Positions 1 to 6,037 of a DNA stretch of 6,396 nucleotides are shown here, piece by piece. The position numbers were made by a program, and so were the translations under genes. The notes beneath the pieces are model-generated. The model made no database searches and was not told the DNA's origin. It worked only from the letters and a program-made list of their open reading frames with translations. Every line of letters begins with the position of its first letter. The stretch's first letter is position 1. This DNA is from Planctomycetaceae bacterium (GTDB taxonomy: Bacteria > Planctomycetota > Planctomycetia > Pirellulales > JAEUIK01): contig WGDQ01000103.1 in the NCBI GenBank assembly GCA_015493185.1, positions 1 through 6,396 of the forward strand. The letters are read 5' to 3'.

Positions 1-626
1 GCTCCGTCAGCCGTAGCCACAACGGCCGGGCACGCGATCAGTTCCGCATCCGGGTTCATCAGCAGATCCACTTCCCAGGGCCATGCTTGCTGAGCCGCCA
101 CTTCGAGCATGGCCGACCGAAGTCGCCCGCTATTGGATACCGGCTGATCGAGCAACCAGCGAACGCTGGCCACAGCGTGTTGGGCGAGGCTCTGGCCAAT
201 GAGTTCCAAGGCGGGCAACGTTTCCCGCACTGTGCGATAGCTCCCGTGCATGCTCGCCATATCGCGATAGCATCCGTCGCGCCCGCGCAGCACGACGCCC
301 CCCGAGAGCGCGGCCTCGATCGTGGTCAGCACGTTGAAACCATCGACACATAGCGGCCGGTTGGCCAGTGCCGAGGCCGCCTGCTCGCGCTGCTGGCGCG
401 AGCGGAGCGAAGCATCGGAGCATGCGCACCGCAGAACGGCCACCCGTTGCCGTCGCGTCAGGTTGTAGCGGTCGCCCACCAGCTTCAAAGCCGACCGTTC
501 GGCATAGCCCCGCGTGAGCAGCCAGCTCAGCTCGCCCACGGCCTGCCGCAAGGTGGGAATCATGCTTTCGGCGAACAGCCGGTCATCTTCAGGATGCGGT
601 CCGCGGTGGCTGCGACGATCGGGCAC
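1..626 (-). CDS. DUF434 family protein with PIN/NYN-like C-terminal half (partial, C-terminus cut by window edge)
   Basis: The reading frame is open from a GTG at 624-626 to the left edge, giving 208 complete codons. The N-terminal third (about residues 5-70) has the hallmarks I associate with DUF434: HRGPHPED at 7-14, a WLLTRGY segment at 35-41, and ALKLVGDRY followed by a TRRQR-type stretch at about 46-61. The second half (about 90-208) has VDGFNVL at 94-100, LLDQPVSNSG at 158-167 and a VVATADG strand at 202-208. I read these as the first, middle and late acidic strands of a PIN/NYN-like nuclease fold (candidate residues D95, D160, D207), which is inference. The GTG is the only start after an in-frame TGA and before the conserved HRGPHPED. 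A GGAG lies 10 bases upstream of it. Such proteins are, from memory, about 230-240 residues, so perhaps 25-30 residues are missing. The cellular role is unknown. It lies 135 bases downstream of the PEBP gene on the same strand. Confidence 0.82.
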   Translation of the reverse strand, partial: MPDRRSHRGPHPEDDRLFAESMIPTLRQAVGELSWLLTRGYAERSALKLVGDRYNLTRRQRVAVLRCACSDASLRSRQQREQAASALANRPLCVDGFNVLTTIEAALSGGVVLRGRDGCYRDMASMHGSYRTVRETLPALELIGQSLAQHAVASVRWLLDQPVSNSGRLRSAMLEVAAQQAWPWEVDLLMNPDAELIACPAVVATADG

Positions 627-728
627 GCCATCAACGCTCCGTTCGTTCGAATTTCACAACGCTTTGGTGACAAGTAACGTCTGGCAGCCGCGCGCACGAC
701 CGCACGGGCTCCCGATCAAGACGCGGCA

Positions 729-753
729 CCAACCGGCGGAGTTCCGCGGCTGG
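729..753 (-). other. Stem-loop just downstream of the PEBP gene
   Basis: Read on the minus strand, the 25 bases form about ten pairs with one bulged C around an AACT loop (CCAGCCGCGG / CCGCCGGTTGG, including one G-U). It begins 8 bases after the PEBP stop codon. No T-run follows, so it is not a standard intrinsic terminator. It could protect the mRNA 3' end or mark a processing or Rho-dependent site. The pairing is visible in the sequence; the role is inferred. Confidence 0.4.
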
Positions 754-761
754 CCGGCACG

Positions 762-1424
762 TCAACGTTCGTAAATGCCCACCAGTTCGCCTTGGCCAAC
801 GATGTGATCGTTCAGGGCGCGGAGCAAGGCCTTCTTGTCCAGTCCGGGCTTCAGGTCCAATTCTGCGTCGAGAGCGTAAACGCGAAAATGGTAGTGATGC
901 GGTCCGCTGCCGCGAGGCGGTGCCGGCCCCCGGTAGCCGATGGTGCCCCACGAGTTTCGTCCCTGCACGGCACCGGTCGGTTTGTCGGGTTTTTCAACGG
1001 GCGGAATGCCCTCTTCCAGTCCAGAGACGTCCGCCGGAATGTTGTAAATGACCCAATGAACCCAGGGCTCGGCCCGTGGGGCGTCGGGATCATCGCAAAT
1101 GAGGGCCCACGATTTTGTGTTTTCCGGCCCACCCGACCACTTTAGCGGTGGCGAAAGATCTTCTCCGTCGTCGGTGTAGCGGCGCGGAATGGCCGCTCCG
1201 TCGGCAAACGCCTTACTCGTGACTTCGATCATCGTACCTTCCCCCGTGGTTTGATTGACAGGCGAAGCCTCGTCGTACGATTTGGATGTGGGCGAAGCGG
1301 ATTTCGGACCGCAGCCGATCAACGGCAATGCCGAAGCCATGGCAAGCCACAGCCCGGCGATCCAGACGGCGCTGGCCAGCCGGCCATGGGATGGCACGTC
1401 GCGGAACACCTTGGAACAAGACAT
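762..1424 (-). CDS. PEBP-family (YbhB/YbcL, Raf-kinase-inhibitor-like) lipoprotein
   Basis: A 220-residue protein. The core from about residue 65 to the end matches bacterial phosphatidylethanolamine-binding-like proteins. It has DDPDAP at 111-116, HWVIYNIP at 123-130, GYRGPAPP at 163-170 and the PHHYHFRVYALD strand at 175-186, which together line the small anion-binding pocket in this family. Ahead of the core is a lipoprotein signal: basic residues, a hydrophobic stretch (about 18-34) and a LIGC lipobox with Cys38. A low-complexity Ser/Thr linker (about 40-64) follows. The product is therefore predicted to be exported and lipid-anchored, whereas E. coli YbhB is cytoplasmic. I chose the ATG at 1422-1424 because a perfect AGGAGG lies 10 bases upstream and the signal peptide then begins normally; the frame could extend 14 codons further upstream to 1466. 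The biochemical role of bacterial PEBP proteins is unsettled. A stem-loop follows the stop. Confidence 0.92.
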   Translation of the reverse strand: MSCSKVFRDVPSHGRLASAVWIAGLWLAMASALPLIGCGPKSASPTSKSYDEASPVNQTTGEGTMIEVTSKAFADGAAIPRRYTDDGEDLSPPLKWSGGPENTKSWALICDDPDAPRAEPWVHWVIYNIPADVSGLEEGIPPVEKPDKPTGAVQGRNSWGTIGYRGPAPPRGSGPHHYHFRVYALDAELDLKPGLDKKALLRALNDHIVGQGELVGIYER

Positions 1425-1730
1425 AGCTCGTCGGCCTCCTGTAAAAATGTGGTGAACAAACGGCACGCAAAGGCACGAGGCGAAAACGGCGGCTGCGACG
1501 AAGAATCGTTCGCGCGACGGCGTGCCCTTGATCCACGCTTAGCAGTTCGTTGACACAAAGTCATTCGGTTTGCGAACGGTCCAAACCGCCCCGGCTCCGC
1601 ATCGCCCGATCTCTGAATATCCTCACAATTCTCGCAGATGCCCGCGGCGGGCGCGACCGAGTTGCTGAATGCTGCCTTCAGCTGGCCGGCGGATTTTGCA
1701 ACACGCAGCCGCCCGTTCGGCCGATGAGGT
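1425..1730. other. Intergenic gap between rtcB and the PEBP gene
   Basis: These 306 bases hold no gene I can support: frames crossing them are out-of-frame readings of the neighbours. A short GCCCG-CCG-CGGGC hairpin sits near 1640-1655, without a T-run. I found no convincing promoter pair for the PEBP gene. An A/T-rich patch (around 1440-1450) directly precedes its ribosome-binding site. The gap is long enough for the PEBP gene to have its own transcription start. Confidence 0.5.
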
Positions 1731-3194
1731 TCAACCCTTGATAACGCCAATGGGCCGCATGCGGGCCACCTTTTTCGCCAGCCCGGCACGATCGACCACC
1801 TCGACCACCAGATCGACGTCTTTGTAGGCGGCCGGTTGTTCTTCGGCCAGCCCACGATGGCTGCGTGCCCGGGCAACCACACCGATTTGGGCCAGTTCAC
1901 GGTCGATTCGGCGGCCCTGCGCGTGCCGCACGGCGGCTTTGCGGCTGAGCGTTCGCCCCGCTCCGTGGCAGGCCGACCCGAACGTTTGTTCCATGCTGCC
2001 CGGTTGTCCGACCAGCACCCAACTGGCGCGGCCCATATCGCCCGGGATGATGACCGGCTGCCCGATCGATCGGAACAAGGGTGGCACCTCCGGGTGATGG
2101 GCGGGAAAGGCGCGTGTGGCCCCTTTGCGATGCACCCAGACGTTTTTTTCCTCGCCATCTACGCGGTGTCGCTCGAATTTCGCAATGTTGTGCGCCACGT
2201 CGTAAACCAGCGTCATGCCGAGTTGCTGCCACGTTTGGCCAAACACGCGCTCGAAGCACTCGCGCGTTTGCCACATGAGCAGTTGTCGATTGCACCAGGC
2301 GAAATTGGCCGCGGCCCGCATGGCACCCAGGTAATGTTGGCCCTCGGGGCTTTCGATCGGTGCGCAGGCCAACTGCCGGTCGGGCAGCGAAATGCCGTAC
2401 TTGGCGGGCACGTTGCGCAGCATTCGTAGGGCGTCGTCGCAAACCTGGTAGCCAAGCCCACGCGAACCGGAGTGGATCATCACGCACACCATGCCTTCGG
2501 CCAGTCCCATGGCCTGCGCCGCCTTTTGATCGAATACGCGGTCGACCACCTGCACTTCAAGGAAGTGATTGCCCGAGCCGAGCGTGCCACACTGGTCGGT
2601 TCCCCGTTCGTGGGCTCGCTGGCTCACGTTCTGCGGTTCGGCCCCTTCGAGGCAACCGGTGGCCTCGGTGTGGGCCAGGTCGCTTTCGGTCACCAGATCC
2701 CAGCGACCCAACGCACGCGGACCCTCGCGCATCAGACGATCGAGTTCGCCGTGAGTGAATTTGTATTTTCCACCCTGTCCGGTGCCCGCCGGCACGTGGC
2801 GAAACAGTTCTTCGACGAGCTTCTCTTTGTAGGGTGCGACATCGTCGAGCGAAAGATTCGATCGCACCAAGCGCACGCCGCAGTTGATGTCGTAACCCAC
2901 GCCACCAGGAGAAATCACACCACCCTGCTTCGGGTCGGTGGCGCAAACCCCGCCAATGCAGAAACCATAGCCCCAGTGAATATCGGGCATGGCGAGGCTG
3001 GCGCGTTGGATGCCCGGCAAAAACGCCACGTTGGCCACTTGCTCAGGCGCCTGGTCTTCGCGAATGTGCTCGATCAACTGCTCGTCGGCATAGATCAACC
3101 CGTCGACCCGCATTCCCGGCTTGTAACTTTTGGGAATGCGCCAGCAGTAGTCGTTCACTTTTTCCAGCGGGCCTTGGTAGCGTTGCGTACCCAT
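1731..3194 (-). CDS. rtcB: RtcB-type RNA-splicing ligase (GTP- and Mn2+-dependent)
   Basis: A 487-residue protein that spans the family from end to end. RtcB joins RNA 3'-phosphate or 2',3'-cyclic-phosphate ends to 5'-OH ends through a guanylylated histidine and two metal ions. It works in tRNA splicing or RNA repair. The active site can be read off: D102 and C105 in YDINCGVR, N209 and H210 in GSGNHFLEV, H241 in MIHSGSRG, H335 in YDVAHN, the nucleophile H410 in SACHGAGR, and K486 one residue from the C-terminus. The spacing matches the archaeal enzyme of Pyrococcus horikoshii (D95, C98, N202, H203, H234, H329, H404, K480) with a shift of only 6-7 residues. The length is closer to the archaeal form (481) than to E. 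coli RtcB (408). I chose the ATG at 3192-3194 (AGGGA 10 bases upstream). A GTG at 3270-3272 would add 26 residues without homologous appearance. Archease is encoded upstream on the same strand. Confidence 0.97.
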   Translation of the reverse strand: MGTQRYQGPLEKVNDYCWRIPKSYKPGMRVDGLIYADEQLIEHIREDQAPEQVANVAFLPGIQRASLAMPDIHWGYGFCIGGVCATDPKQGGVISPGGVGYDINCGVRLVRSNLSLDDVAPYKEKLVEELFRHVPAGTGQGGKYKFTHGELDRLMREGPRALGRWDLVTESDLAHTEATGCLEGAEPQNVSQRAHERGTDQCGTLGSGNHFLEVQVVDRVFDQKAAQAMGLAEGMVCVMIHSGSRGLGYQVCDDALRMLRNVPAKYGISLPDRQLACAPIESPEGQHYLGAMRAAANFAWCNRQLLMWQTRECFERVFGQTWQQLGMTLVYDVAHNIAKFERHRVDGEEKNVWVHRKGATRAFPAHHPEVPPLFRSIGQPVIIPGDMGRASWVLVGQPGSMEQTFGSACHGAGRTLSRKAAVRHAQGRRIDRELAQIGVVARARSHRGLAEEQPAAYKDVDLVVEVVDRAGLAKKVARMRPIGVIKG

Positions 3195-3644
3195 CGTTCG
3201 TGTTTCCCTGTTTTTCACGACTGCGATTCGCCGCTCTCCGGTGCCGGTGGGCAAGATATTCTTCTCTCCCACCGCTTCCGATAGGTTTGTTGTACCACCA
3301 AAGTGATGAAACGTACCTGTCAGAGGTGCTCCCGTTGAGACAATACTCCCGTGGGGGCTCGTGGTTTTGTTCTCATAGAGCCACGTGTACCTTCACGGGC
3401 GGTTGTTCGATTGCCCGGTCGCATCGATCCAGAGTGGGCCTCGCACGAGTGAAGCATTTGCGGTGGCCCGGGCGTGCGATACGAATTGCCAGCATGGGAT
3501 GAAACAAATCGTTCGGCAGCCGAATCTTTAGAACGCCTGACTGTTGCCGTACACGGGTGCAAAATCGGTACAAATCGTCGGCCCGCGTCCGATGTCGGGG
3601 CACGTACTGTCGGATGGCGTCACGCCGGGTCGCGTGGCACAGCA
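3195..3644 (-). other. Long gap between archease and rtcB with hairpin potential (possible rtcB leader)
   Basis: These 450 bases separate two genes that usually act together. On the minus strand the segment 3394-3400 can pair in two ways: with 3413-3417 (CGGGC/GCCCG) or with 3348-3353 (CCCGTG/CACGGG). The second pairing encloses a CGTGG/CCACG hairpin at 3360-3385. The heptamer CTCCCGT occurs twice as a direct repeat, at 3329-3335 and 3346-3352. I found no sigma-54 (GG-N10-GC type) promoter, the kind used for rtcBA in enterobacteria, and no clear sigma-70 pair. A 90-codon frame (3373-3645) overlaps the archease stop but does not look like a protein. Stems this short can arise by chance in GC-rich DNA. 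Confidence 0.35.
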
Positions 3645-4055
3645 TCAAATGTCAACAATCACCTCGGCCAGCCAACCGTCGGGCCGGCGTTCGAGCTTTA
3701 GTGCATGGTAGGTAATGGCCTTCACTTCATGAGCTGTTCCATGGCGATCGGGATCGAACGGTTCGCCGCGGGCCGTGGCCTGTAGTCCGTCGTCGTCAAT
3801 TCGTACATCGAACTCAACGAAGACGAGCCGCTGGGTTTCGAACGTAAACAGCAGCTCGTCCAGCCAATCGACAAGCAGATATTCGCGTTGGTTGCCTTCT
3901 ACGGCAAACTCCCGACGTTTGATCGGGCGCACGGCGTCGAGATGAGCGACGATTACCGAGAACAGGGCGCGGCCGGCATCGGCGAAAAGCTGCTCGAGAC
4001 TCGGCGCACGGATCCGCAGTCCCAGGTCGGCCGTATGCTCGAAAATCTCGTACAT
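3645..4055 (-). CDS. Archease, activator of RtcB
   Basis: A 136-residue protein of normal archease length. Family marks are FEHTADLGLRI at 5-15, SLEQLFADAG at 19-28, LLVDWLDELLFTFET at 60-74, and the C-terminal run EVKAITYHALKLE (110-122) leading to a terminal VDI. D10 of HTAD and the final Asp135-Ile136 correspond to the metal-binding site described for archaeal archease. Archease speeds guanylylation of RtcB, allows multiple turnover and broadens its nucleotide use. It acts in the cytoplasm. The ATG at 4053-4055 has a GAGG 5 bases upstream. The gene is 176 bases downstream of the reductase and upstream of rtcB on the same strand, the expected association, although with an unusual 450-base separation. 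I am confident in the family. Archease has no widely used bacterial gene symbol, so none is given. Confidence 0.95.
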   Translation of the reverse strand: MYEIFEHTADLGLRIRAPSLEQLFADAGRALFSVIVAHLDAVRPIKRREFAVEGNQREYLLVDWLDELLFTFETQRLVFVEFDVRIDDDGLQATARGEPFDPDRHGTAHEVKAITYHALKLERRPDGWLAEVIVDI

Positions 4056-4231
4056 GGCAACCTCGCGACGTCGGAGAGAGTGGTGCGACTCTGTGGATCG
4101 AAAACAGGCCCACGTTGGTGTCGCGGTTCGGCGCGGTTTCTCTCGCGGTGAAGAGAGCCCGTGCGGTCCCTAACGGCTGCGGCTGCTCATCGTCTCGCTG
4201 GTGTCGGCCGAACGGTCCTGCCCGGTTGCCG

Positions 4232-5263
4232 TCATGGTTCGGTCGCTTTTTCGTCGCCGGGGCGAACCAGCACGCGGCCGATGATTTCTCCTTTGAGGAT
4301 TTGTTGGATCACCTCATCGAGCTGTTCGAGGGTTACGGTTTTGGCGACCAGGGTTTCGAGATCGTTGGGTCGCCAGGGGCCGGCCATCTTTTGCCACAAG
4401 GCCGGACGGCGCTGGATAGGCCACTCGGCCGAATCGATTCCGCAAAGGCAAACGCCACGGAGAATGAAGGGGAAAACCGTCAGCGACATTTCTACGCCTC
4501 CCACCAACCCGCAGGCGGCCACGCATGCGTGGTGTTTCGTGCTGCGGATCACGGTTGCCAGCGTGTTGCCGCCCACCGTATCTACGGCGGCCGCCCAGCG
4601 ACCGCGAAGCAGGGGTTTGTCGCTCGTGTCATTTACCGTGTCGCGCCCCGCGACCTCGGCCGCCCCCAGTTGACGCAAAAAGTCGTGGGCGTGCGGCTTG
4701 CCTGAGATCGCCACGACGCGAAAGCCCAATTTGCTCAGCATCGCTACGGCCAGACTGCCCACACCGCCGCTCGCGCCGGTGACCACAACCTCGCCCGACT
4801 CGGGTGTGACGTCGTGGTGCAAAATCGCTTCTACGCTCATGGCCGCTGTGAAGCCCGCCGTGCCGAAGATCATGCTTTCGCGCAGTGAAAGCCCTTCAGG
4901 CAGCGGTACAACCCACCCGGATGGAACACGCACATACTGTGCCCAACCACCCCAAGTGTTTTGCCCCAAGTCGAAACCGGTGACCAGCACCTTTTGCCCC
5001 GGCGAAAACTTGGGTGATCGGCTTTCCACCACCGTGCCGGCGGCATCGATGCCAGGCACGTGCGGAAAATGGCGCGTGACGCCACGGTTGCCGGTGGCCG
5101 AAAGGGCATCTTTATAGTTCAGAGACGAGTAGGCCACGCGAATCAACACATCGCCCTCGGGCAGCGCGTCGAGCGGTTGGGAAGTGGGCCGACCATGCGC
5201 ACGGCCCTGGTCGTCTAGTTCCACCAGGTAGCAGGCCATCGTTGTTTCGGTTGCTTCGCTCAT
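4232..5263 (-). CDS. acuI: AcuI/YhdH-type NADPH-dependent acrylyl-CoA / quinone reductase
   Basis: A 343-residue member of the medium-chain dehydrogenase/reductase superfamily, YhdH/AcuI branch, without the zinc-ligand pattern of alcohol dehydrogenases. The N-terminal substrate domain has SSLNYKDALSATG (46-58), HVPGIDAAGTV (68-78) and WGGWAQYVRV (104-113). GTAGFTAAMS (134-143) leads into the nucleotide-binding domain with VVTGASGGVGS at 160-170. The late CVAACGLVGG (247-256) and FPFILRGV (264-271) are typical of this branch. Known relatives reduce acryloyl-CoA to propionyl-CoA with NADPH, which detoxifies acrylate; the substrate here is inferred. I chose the ATG at 5261-5263 because AAAGG lies 9 bases upstream. 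A second ATG at 5237-5239 is possible. The longer frame to 5377 is discounted because it starts inside 9-bp repeats and low-complexity DNA. The gene diverges from trxA across 447 bases. Confidence 0.92.
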   Translation of the reverse strand: MSEATETTMACYLVELDDQGRAHGRPTSQPLDALPEGDVLIRVAYSSLNYKDALSATGNRGVTRHFPHVPGIDAAGTVVESRSPKFSPGQKVLVTGFDLGQNTWGGWAQYVRVPSGWVVPLPEGLSLRESMIFGTAGFTAAMSVEAILHHDVTPESGEVVVTGASGGVGSLAVAMLSKLGFRVVAISGKPHAHDFLRQLGAAEVAGRDTVNDTSDKPLLRGRWAAAVDTVGGNTLATVIRSTKHHACVAACGLVGGVEMSLTVFPFILRGVCLCGIDSAEWPIQRRPALWQKMAGPWRPNDLETLVAKTVTLEQLDEVIQQILKGEIIGRVLVRPGDEKATEP

Positions 5264-5329
5264 CGGTCGACACCTTTCATGAGTTTTTGAGATCGTCCCG
5301 AGGACGCGCACTCTAGGGGGCATTGCAAT

Positions 5330-5356
5330 GCGGCCAACGCGGCCAGCGCGGCCGAA
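5330..5356. repeat. Three tandem 9-bp GC-rich units upstream of the reductase gene
   Basis: GCGGCCAAC, GCGGCCAGC and GCGGCCGAA follow one another directly, 67-93 bases upstream of the acuI start codon. They share the GCGGCC core and differ mainly in the last three bases. They may be simple slippage repeats or, less likely, closely spaced binding sites in the acuI/trxA divergent region. Only the repetition itself is observed. Confidence 0.6.
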
Positions 5357-5563
5357 ACTGAAAAAAGAAACACACAAATGTGCGTACCGGCCGCGTTGAA
5401 ACGCTGGTTGTCAGCACGGGCCCTGTCGCTTTCGCGGTCGTATCGCACGTGGGCCCAAACGGCGCGGCTTCGGGGGCTTCCGACACGCGCGAACGTCATT
5501 TTGGCCCGCGACGTTCTGCCGAGAAAGGGGTGGTTGCCGATTCCCCAGGTTCGCTGCTATTCG

Positions 5564-5591
5564 TTGACTCGGGTTGGTGGAACCCTATAAT
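5564..5591 (+). promoter_or_regulatory. Sigma-70-type promoter for trxA
   Basis: TTGACT at 5564-5569 and a perfect TATAAT at 5586-5591 are separated by 16 bases. Transcription should begin near 5598, leaving a 5' leader of about 112 bases before the trxA ATG. This is the clearest promoter in the window. It points only toward trxA. The rest of the 447-base divergent region, 5264-5563, has no gene I can support. A much weaker minus-strand candidate for acuI (TTGGCC, 16 bases, TAGAGT) lies around 5310-5337. Confidence 0.8.
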
Positions 5592-5598
5592 TCCCGAA

Positions 5599-5616
5599 CA
5601 GCCGCGCGAGCGGCTG
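5599..5616 (+). promoter_or_regulatory. Perfect 7-bp GNRA-loop hairpin at the 5' end of the trxA leader
   Basis: CAGCCGC and GCGGCTG pair perfectly around a GCGA tetraloop, a GNRA-class stable loop. The stem starts within a base or two of the predicted transcription start. A stem at the very 5' end of an mRNA often shields it from 5'-end-dependent decay, and I infer that role here. A T-rich but interrupted stretch follows (about 5617-5640), so early attenuation is a less likely alternative. Confidence 0.6.
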
Positions 5617-5710
5617 GATTTCGTTTTATCGTTATCCTTTTCCCCTCCCGCCATGCGAACAGCCGTTTGCGTGGCTCCCTTCCCCCCGATGATGCAAGGA
5701 GCGTGAACCG

Positions 5711-6037
5711 ATGTCTCAAGTAATCGAGTTCACCGAGAACAATTTCGATCAAGAGGTTTTGAAGTCGCCGGTGCCCGTGCTGGTGGACTTTTGGGCTCCT
5801 TGGTGCGGGCCGTGCCGCATGATTGCCCCCGTGGTTGAAGAGCTGGCCTCGGAGTATGCCGGCAGCGTCAAAGTGGGCAAGATGAATGTCGACGATAGCC
5901 AGAACGTTGCCGCCCGCTATGGCGTGAGCAGTATTCCCACCCTGATGATTTTCAAGGGCGGAGACGTTGTTGAGCGTTTCGTTGGCGTGCAGCCCAAGGC
6001 ACGACTTCAAGAGGCCCTTGACGCGGCTCGCGGTTGA
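5711..6037 (+). CDS. trxA: Thioredoxin
   Basis: A 108-residue protein, the size of E. coli Trx1 and covering the whole fold. The redox-active WCGPC is at 31-35 (C32, C35) within VDFWAPWCGPC. The buried D26, the partner K57 and the cis-proline P76 in SSIPTLMIF are all in place, as is the late FVGVQPK turn. Reduced thioredoxin, recharged by thioredoxin reductase with NADPH, reduces disulfides in ribonucleotide reductase, peroxiredoxins and other cytoplasmic proteins. No signal peptide is seen, so it should be cytosolic. The ATG is fixed by AAGGAG (5696-5701) 9 bases upstream. It is the only plus-strand gene, with its own strong promoter and a downstream terminator, and so is probably monocistronic. 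Nothing in it looks truncated or unusual. Confidence 0.98.
   Translation: MSQVIEFTENNFDQEVLKSPVPVLVDFWAPWCGPCRMIAPVVEELASEYAGSVKVGKMNVDDSQNVAARYGVSSIPTLMIFKGGDVVERFVGVQPKARLQEALDAARG

Noticed and set aside
1319..2158. A 279-codon minus-strand frame across the rtcB 3' end and the PEBP 5' end
   Set aside because: It is an out-of-frame reading of rtcB and the PEBP gene, both clear homologues in other frames, and its sequence is Arg/Pro/Trp-rich with no motif.
2472..3284. A 270-codon plus-strand frame
   Set aside because: It is fully antisense to rtcB and arises from the GC-rich third positions of that gene; no recognisable protein features.
3396..3417. A GTTCGATT element resembling a tRNA T-loop on the plus strand
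   Set aside because: The flanking bases do not form the required five-pair T-stem, and no acceptor or anticodon arm fits around it.
3195..3644. Sigma-54 promoter for rtcB
   Set aside because: A TGGCAC occurs at about 3635, but on the wrong strand and without the matching TTGC element at the required spacing.
4115..4705. A 196-codon plus-strand frame
   Set aside because: Antisense to acuI over most of its length, with no ribosome-binding site or motif.
5264..5377. N-terminal extension of the reductase by 38 codons
   Set aside because: It would be built from repeat and low-complexity DNA, has no homologous counterpart in YhdH/AcuI proteins, and the ATG at 5263 has a good ribosome-binding site.
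5380..5400. Terminator-like T-rich tract beside a CACA/TGTG pairing upstream of acuI on the minus strand
   Set aside because: The stem is only four pairs with a minimal loop, and no minus-strand gene upstream needs terminating.
5260..5499. A 79-codon minus-strand frame whose TGA overlaps the acuI ATG (ATGA) and which contains a hydrophobic stretch
   Set aside because: The hydrophobic part (repeated Ala-Leu-Ala) comes from the tandem 9-bp repeats, there is no ribosome-binding site at its start, and the overlap is likely to be chance.
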